A stretch of DNA of 64,000 nucleotides from Gemmatimonadota bacterium. Its GTDB lineage: Bacteria; Gemmatimonadota; Gemmatimonadetes; Gemmatimonadales; GWC2-71-9. The position numbers were made by a program, and so were the translations under genes. How positions within the stretch are numbered: position 1 is the stretch's first letter; each line of letters begins with the position of its first letter. The DNA is taken from NCBI GenBank assembly GCA_027294455.1, contig JAPULZ010000164.1, forward strand, positions 1 to 64,000, given 5' to 3'. The notes below the pieces were generated by a model. It did not search any database, was not told where the DNA came from, and saw only the letters and a list, made by a program, of their open reading frames with translations. Positions 59,302-64,000 of this stretch are shown one piece after another.

Positions 59302-60563
59302 GTTTCCACCTTGACCGCTTCGGCCAAATCGATTCGGGTCGCGTACCAGGCCGGGTACAGGGAACTGAGTACCCCGATCACCGCCACGTAAATGATGCTC
59401 CTGATCACCTGGTCCACATGAAACTCCGGAACGATGACAGGGTCGATCAGCACGCCGGACATGCTGAGATCGCTGTCGAGCGCGAACGAGAGGTCGAGAC
59501 CGTTTCGAAACAAGAGCCAGGTGATGCCGAGCCCGGCGGCGGCTCCGATCATCCCGCTGATGGTCGTGAGGAACACGCCCTCCGAGAACACCACCAGCCC
59601 CGTCTCGCGACGCGTGAGTCCGAGCGCCCCGAGCACGCCGAACTCCCTCGTGCGATACAGCACGGACATGAGAATCGTATTGACGATGGCGAGCGCCACA
59701 ATCGTGAGCAGGATGCCGTGAAACAGGTGGTCGCCGTAGTCGTCCAGTCGCACGGCGGCGTCGAGCTCGGGCAACGCTTCGCGCCATCCGAGAATCTCGA
59801 TCGCGGGCTCGTCCAGCCCATCTCGCAACGCCTGCAGCACCGGATCAACATCGCGACTCGACCCGAGGAGCACACCGACGCTCGTGAGATCGTCTCCGAC
59901 CCCCAGCCAGCTCGCGGCCGTTTCGCGGGGGATGTGTACCAGGGCCTCGTCGATTTCCTGGACACCGGTGCGGAACAGCCCGACCACGCGCACCAGTTGC
60001 CCCACGATGTCTCCCGCACCGTCCTGAGCGGTAAGGATCAGGCGCCGGCCCAATCCGATATCCAGCCGCTCGGCCAGGCCGACACCGATGAACGCGTGCA
60101 ACCGATCTCCCGCTTCCAGATATCGCCCTTCCGCAAGCTTGTCGATGAGTTCGGAAAACGCCGCCTCCGCTGTGGCATCCACACCCATGACGTTCACCGG
60201 CACAGCCGAAGTCGCCGATCCGGCCAAGGCCTCCACCGTCAGGCGACCGACGAGACCCACCACCCGCTCCGCCGTGCCCGGCCTGGCGAGGATTTCCTTC
60301 ACCTGCCCCGCGTGATGCGCCGCAAGCCGGTCGGCGAGCCTGGAGCTTTCCTGATAGCCCTTGCCCTGGATCGTGATGTGCCCGGATCCCAGCCGCACGG
60401 CGCTTTGCACCCAACCCTCGTGCGCCCCTGTCGCCAGCGCTCGGGACATGACCATGAGCCCGAGACCAACGATCATGGCCGCGGCCGTCAACGCGCTGCG
60501 CCGGGCGTGACGCCGGACGTTTCGCAACGCGATTTTGACCAGGAGGAGCCGCCGCCGTCTCAT
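59298..60563 (-). CDS. FtsX/LolE-like ABC permease
   Basis: This 421-aa permease begins with an N-terminal basic helix and one span (L-L-L-V-K-I-A-L-R-N-V-R-R-H). A periplasmic domain of about 220 residues follows, and three C-terminal spans form the FtsX domain (I-L-L-T-I-V-A-L-A-I-V-N-T-I ... R-T-R-E-F-G-V-L-G-A-L-G-L). The R-E-F/E-x-G-V-L-x-A-L-G motif is the ATPase contact. It overlaps the neighbouring genes by 4 nt on both sides, and is the second of two related permeases. Confidence 0.92.
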   Translation of the reverse strand: MRRRRLLLVKIALRNVRRHARRSALTAAAMIVGLGLMVMSRALATGAHEGWVQSAVRLGSGHITIQGKGYQESSRLADRLAAHHAGQVKEILARPGTAERVVGLVGRLTVEALAGSATSAVPVNVMGVDATAEAAFSELIDKLAEGRYLEAGDRLHAFIGVGLAERLDIGLGRRLILTAQDGAGDIVGQLVRVVGLFRTGVQEIDEALVHIPRETAASWLGVGDDLTSVGVLLGSSRDVDPVLQALRDGLDEPAIEILGWREALPELDAAVRLDDYGDHLFHGILLTIVALAIVNTILMSVLYRTREFGVLGALGLTRRETGLVVFSEGVFLTTISGMIGAAAGLGITWLLFRNGLDLSFALDSDLSMSGVLIDPVIVPEFHVDQVIRSIIYVAVIGVLSSLYPAWYATRIDLAEAVKVET

Positions 60564-61819
60564 CGACCCTGCAGCGTATCGGCCGGCGGCGTCCGCGCGG
60601 CCTTGAGCGCCGGATACACCCCCGCGAGGACGGATGTCAGCAGCAAGGCTAAGCCACTCCACACAGCGGTGCTCATCGAGTACTCCACCCGCAACACGGG
60701 CCGCAGGAAAGCTCCGGCAAACGTGAAGCCGCCAAAAATGCTCGTGAGGTCGGGAGGGGCGTTGTGAAACCAAATCATGAGCGGTGCGGCGACGGCGATA
60801 CCCGCCGCAAGACTCACGACGCCAAGCGAAAAGGCCTCATAGGCCAAGGAGCGCACGACACCGTTCGGCCGCGCCCCCAAAGCCATCAACAATGCGAACT
60901 CACGCCGCCGTTCGAACGTGGCGACGAGCATCGTGTTGGCGACGCCAAAGGCGGCCATGCCAAAGACGATGAGGATGATGACCCAAAAGGACCCGCGCGC
61001 CAGCCGGGCATAGTCGACGATCTCAGGCCGGTAGGTGGTCCATGGGCGCACCTCGGCTCCGAGATCGAGCGCGGTCAATCGCGCGTTGATGCGGTCGGCC
61101 ACTTCCGGAGCGGTCCACGGATCGTCGATGGCGGCGGCGATTTCGTGCACCCGGTTGGCCTCGAGAGCCACCAGTGCCTGGACCGCGTCGATGGGTGCCA
61201 GGGCATAGGCCCGATCGAGCAGCGCCAACCCCGTGGAAAACACGCCCGTGACGGTGAAGAGATCGTTCCCCATCGACCCGTCGGCCGCCGGCGCTACGAG
61301 GACGATCTCGTCGCCCAGGTCGCTGCCCAACTTGCGGACAATCCCCTCACCGATCACGACCTCATTGGCCCCGGGCCGCGGGGACCGCCCCCGAACCAGC
61401 GACCCTGCCAACCGGGCCACGGCCGTCTCTTGCTCGTCGTCGATGCCCATGACCATCACCGCCGTCGTGGCTTCGCCGGAACTGAGCAGAGCGCCGACGT
61501 ACACCCGGGGCGTGGCAGCACTGATCCCCGGGTCGGCACGCAGCACGTCCAGAATCGTCTGCACGTCGATCCCGTCGCGTCCGCCGATCGTGTTGTAGAG
61601 ACTTCGTTCCGGTAGGTAGTCTTGGTCCTGAACCTGGAGCTGGCCGGTGAGAAGGCCGGTCCCGTTGTCGACCATCTGCACGATAATCCCATCCATCCAG
61701 CCGACCATCAGCATCACGGCCGCATAGCCCACCGCCAACGCGCTCGCGGTCAGCGCCGTGCGGCGCCGGTGACGGGCGACGTTACGCCATCCGATCCGCC
61801 ACCACGGTCCCACTCGCAT
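60560..61819 (-). CDS. FtsX/LolC-like ABC permease
   Basis: A 419-aa permease of the same layout as its neighbour: one N-terminal span (G-W-R-N-V-A-R-H-R-R-R-T-A-L-T), a periplasmic domain and three C-terminal spans with R-R-R-E-F-A-L-L-M-A-L-G-A-R. The two are probably a heterodimer, like LolC and LolE. The start ATG at 61819 is 2 nt after the LolA-like gene stop. Sequence identity between the two permeases looks moderate, so duplication is old. Confidence 0.92.
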   Translation of the reverse strand: MRVGPWWRIGWRNVARHRRRTALTASALAVGYAAVMLMVGWMDGIIVQMVDNGTGLLTGQLQVQDQDYLPERSLYNTIGGRDGIDVQTILDVLRADPGISAATPRVYVGALLSSGEATTAVMVMGIDDEQETAVARLAGSLVRGRSPRPGANEVVIGEGIVRKLGSDLGDEIVLVAPAADGSMGNDLFTVTGVFSTGLALLDRAYALAPIDAVQALVALEANRVHEIAAAIDDPWTAPEVADRINARLTALDLGAEVRPWTTYRPEIVDYARLARGSFWVIILIVFGMAAFGVANTMLVATFERRREFALLMALGARPNGVVRSLAYEAFSLGVVSLAAGIAVAAPLMIWFHNAPPDLTSIFGGFTFAGAFLRPVLRVEYSMSTAVWSGLALLLTSVLAGVYPALKAARTPPADTLQGR

Positions 61820-61821
61820 GG

Positions 61822-62574
61822 TTACCGACCCAGTTGACGAAGGCGCCGCAGGGAAAAGAATGCCTCGTCGATATCCAAGTCGAAGGTGAGTGAGGTGTAT
61901 CGGATCGTCGTGCTCTCGTCGGGCTTGTCGGCGGGCCGTACGATGTTCAGCGCGGGTACCAGCCGGCCACCCATCATCTGGTACTCCTCGAACGCCATGG
62001 TGCGGGCGAGCCCACCCACATCGTCGTAGTAGTGCACCCACACCGGCATCAGGTCCGCTTTGCGCACCCGCTCCACGATGCGGCCCCAGACGACGGCCAC
62101 CTCAGGCTTGGGCGTGAGGTCGAACTCCCACACCTCCACGCCGTCGCGCAAACCTTCGTACGCGATGTCGATGTCGTAGTCGTCGATGATGCGGCTGTCT
62201 TTGACGAGGTCGTCGTTCGTGAGGTGGGAGCCCATCCAGGAGGACAGCATCAGGGACGGCGGGATCTTGATGGTGCGATCCACGCGGGGCAGGTAGTTCC
62301 ACACCTCGTTCACGACCTTGAGGGTCGCGGTCCCGGCCTCCCGCCGGGGACTGGTGACCCGGATCAAGGCATGCTCGGTCCCGAAAGACCACACCTCCAT
62401 CTCCAGAGTGCGGGTCCAGTGCTCGGTGACGACCTCCATCTGCAGCACCCCGTGACTCGACCGGCCCCGCATCATCCGGTCCACGCGATCGACGATCTCG
62501 CGTGCGCTCTCTTGCGCCAAACCGCCCCGTGGCAGGATCGCCAGTCCAGCCATCATCACCGTTGCTCTCCACAT
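61822..62574 (-). CDS. LolA-like outer-membrane lipoprotein-sorting protein
   Basis: This 250-aa periplasmic protein has a signal peptide (to about L-A-Q) and a half-barrel fold pattern with V-N-E-V-W-N-Y-L-P-R-V-D-R-T-I-K-I-P-P. The fold holds acyl chains of lipoproteins or lipids. The L-S-S-W-M-G-S-H and D-Y-D-I-D segments match the 'outer membrane lipoprotein-sorting' relatives next to LolCDE-like transporters. It is the first gene of the five-gene cassette, with a 42-nt gap from the amidohydrolase gene upstream. Confidence 0.85.
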   Translation of the reverse strand: MWRATVMMAGLAILPRGGLAQESAREIVDRVDRMMRGRSSHGVLQMEVVTEHWTRTLEMEVWSFGTEHALIRVTSPRREAGTATLKVVNEVWNYLPRVDRTIKIPPSLMLSSWMGSHLTNDDLVKDSRIIDDYDIDIAYEGLRDGVEVWEFDLTPKPEVAVVWGRIVERVRKADLMPVWVHYYDDVGGLARTMAFEEYQMMGGRLVPALNIVRPADKPDESTTIRYTSLTFDLDIDEAFFSLRRLRQLGR

Positions 62575-62616
62575 GTCAGGAAAGCTAATCAGGGGCGCCG
62601 TGCGCGAGAACAGCGT

Positions 62617-64000
62617 TTACTGATTGGCTTCGCTGCTGCTGCTGACGTTGGCTTCTCGCGTCTTCGCTTCCTCCACGATGCGCCGGACGTCTGCGCGCAA
62701 CGCCTCAGCGTCGTAGATGATACCGTCTTTGATCGTGTACTTCACGCCGCCTCGACGCTCGACTTCACCAGTCTCGTCGTTTAGGAACACGGCGCCGGTG
62801 CCGTACAGCACCTTGAGGTTGTGGACGGGGTTTTCCTCGACGATGGCCAGGTCGGCCAGCATGCCCGGACGCAGCACGCCGAACTCGATGGGGACGCCCT
62901 TCGGTTCGTACAACGTTTCCGCACCGCACAGCGTGGCGGACCGGAACACCTCCAACGGGTGGAAGCCAGCTTCCTGGAGCAGCTCCAACTCTCGGATGTA
63001 GTCGAACCCGTAGAGCTTGTAGATGAACCCCGAATCAGACCCGGTGCACACCCGGCCGCCCCGATTCTTGTATTCGTTCAGGAAGCTCATCCAAATCCGG
63101 AAGTTGTTCTTCCACTCGATCTCGTCCTGCGTCGTCCACGCAAACCAGTACGACCCGTGGCTGGTGCGGCTCGGTGTGTAGAAGCGATCCAAGGAGGGCA
63201 GCGTATAGTCCGCGTGCCACTCGGCCTCGCGGGCCCGCATCACGTCCCGGCTCGCCTCGTAGATCGTCATGGTGGGATCGAGCACGAACCCCAACTCGAG
63301 CAACTCGTTCATGACCGAATTCCAATGGTCGCTGAAGGGCTCCGCGGCTTGTCTCCACAGGCGGCCTGCCTGGCCGAACCGGTGGTACTCGTTGTTGTAG
63401 TTGTAGTCGTAGGGGAAATCCTGAACGGTGCGGTCGTTGAACAACGCCTCCGGGAGCCCGTACCAATGTTCCATCGAGCCCAGGCCCATGCGCGCGGCGT
63501 CCAGCACGTTCATGCGGGCGACACCCATTTGACCCAGGTGGGCCTGCGTGCCGAGGCCATGCTGCTTGGCCTCGTCGATCAACGCGGCCATCACCTCCGG
63601 ATCGTACGACCCCAACTTGAATCCATCCACGCCCTGGTCCGCCGCCCACCGCACGTACGCGCGGGCCTGGTCCGCGGTGTTGACGGGGCCTTCATCCCAA
63701 CCCGACCCCGGGCGCACATACACGAACAACCGGGGTGCCACGATCTCGTTGTTCGCACTCCGCCGGCTTTCCTCCAACGTCCACTCCACTCCGTTGCCCG
63801 ATCCAGGATCGCGCACCGTCGTCACGCCGTGCCCCATCCACAGCTTGTGCACGTATTCGGCGGGTGTGCCTTGCGACGACCCGCCCTGGTGACCGTGCAG
63901 GTCCACAAAACCGGGAAACACGTACATGCCGTGAGCGTCCAACTCGCGGGTCGCTCCACCCGGCCGGCCTTGCTCGCGAATGGGCACACCCGGGGTGCCG
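62617..64000 (-). CDS. Amidohydrolase, 5' end beyond the window
   Basis: At least 461 residues of a metal-dependent hydrolase are visible; the frame runs open to the window edge, so the N-terminus is missing and partial. The metal motif H-x-H is in G-F-V-D-L-H-G-H, with histidines later (T-Q-A-H-L-G, S-M-E-H-W) and an aspartate in G-S-D-S-G-F. The C-terminal region (F-G-V-L-R-P-G-M-L-A-D-L-A-I-V) marks the imidazolonepropionase/dipeptidase-like group, as in the 441-aa protein at 33795. It ends in a serine-rich tail (V-S-S-S-S). Confidence 0.85.
   Translation of the reverse strand, partial: GTPGVPIREQGRPGGATRELDAHGMYVFPGFVDLHGHQGGSSQGTPAEYVHKLWMGHGVTTVRDPGSGNGVEWTLEESRRSANNEIVAPRLFVYVRPGSGWDEGPVNTADQARAYVRWAADQGVDGFKLGSYDPEVMAALIDEAKQHGLGTQAHLGQMGVARMNVLDAARMGLGSMEHWYGLPEALFNDRTVQDFPYDYNYNNEYHRFGQAGRLWRQAAEPFSDHWNSVMNELLELGFVLDPTMTIYEASRDVMRAREAEWHADYTLPSLDRFYTPSRTSHGSYWFAWTTQDEIEWKNNFRIWMSFLNEYKNRGGRVCTGSDSGFIYKLYGFDYIRELELLQEAGFHPLEVFRSATLCGAETLYEPKGVPIEFGVLRPGMLADLAIVEENPVHNLKVLYGTGAVFLNDETGEVERRGGVKYTIKDGIIYDAEALRADVRRIVEEAKTREANVSSSSEANQ

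Noticed and set aside
63985-63987. GTG codon as start of the last amidohydrolase
   Set aside because: The frame stays open to the window end and the expected signal peptide and first strand are missing, so the true start lies outside the window.

Overview
The window is 64 kb of GC-rich bacterial chromosome carrying mostly housekeeping genes. The organism looks like a diderm that uses menaquinone. It has three genes of the futalosine menaquinone route (mqnE, mqnA, mqnC), a complete 14-gene respiratory complex I operon, several secreted lipoproteins and beta-barrel-like proteins, a LolA-like protein with a LolCDE-type ABC cassette, and a PadR regulator joined to an 'ADOP' macrolide-exporter-type permease. 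That mix, with a UPF0182 membrane protein and a choice-of-anchor-B protein, suggests Gemmatimonadota. Acidobacteriota or a related phylum is possible. This is inference from gene content; no rRNA gene is present to settle it.

Layout. Positions 1-5050 hold a secreted choice-of-anchor-B protein (flanked by a REP-like hairpin and a decayed REP-type transposase), xerD, a DedA-family protein with a disrupted 5' end, and ispF. A plus-strand pair follows: an unknown 248-aa protein and a membrane Ser/Thr kinase (5145-8192). From 27770 down to 8197 every gene is on the minus strand, most of them touching or overlapping: S1/P1 nuclease, UPF0182, carbamate kinase, sucC, sucD, an EIIA/CBS protein, ndk, DUF177, rpmF, plsX, fabH, fabD, fabG, acpP, fabF, mqnE, mqnA, mqnC, purE and a frameshifted carboxypeptidase-regulatory-domain protein. 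Positions 27.8-38.3 kb form a mixed accessory stretch: padR-ADOP permease, gamma-glutamyltransferase, an amidohydrolase, three unknown lipoproteins, a probable outer-membrane barrel and a DJ-1/PfpI protein.

From 53969 down to 38381 lies the nuoABCDEFGHIJKLMN operon in canonical order, followed without a real gap by a phosphohexomutase and a 90-aa EF-Tu-domain-2-like protein. Its promoter and a near-perfect Rex-type operator can be read directly from the sequence. Divergent from it is dcd. The last 10 kb hold a DUF2914 protein, a GNAT plus metallo-beta-lactamase-fold pair, and a tightly overlapped five-gene envelope export cassette (LolA-like protein, two FtsX-like permeases, ATPase, beta-barrel-like protein). 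An amidohydrolase cut by the window edge closes the window.

How it fits together: the mqn genes supply quinone for the complex I encoded 25 kb away, and the fab/plsX block supplies membrane lipids. ArcC, SucCD and Ndk are nucleotide-phosphorylating enzymes co-transcribed with a possible adenylate-sensing CBS protein. Three regulatory sites stand out: a Rex-like palindrome before nuoA, a perfect CRP-consensus palindrome before a barrel gene, and a PadR-type operator over the padR promoter. No CRISPR array, tRNA, rRNA, prophage or intact insertion sequence was found. The window does not hold an obvious unprecedented system; the best candidates for second looks are these regulatory sites, the energy operon, the kinase pair and the envelope cassette.
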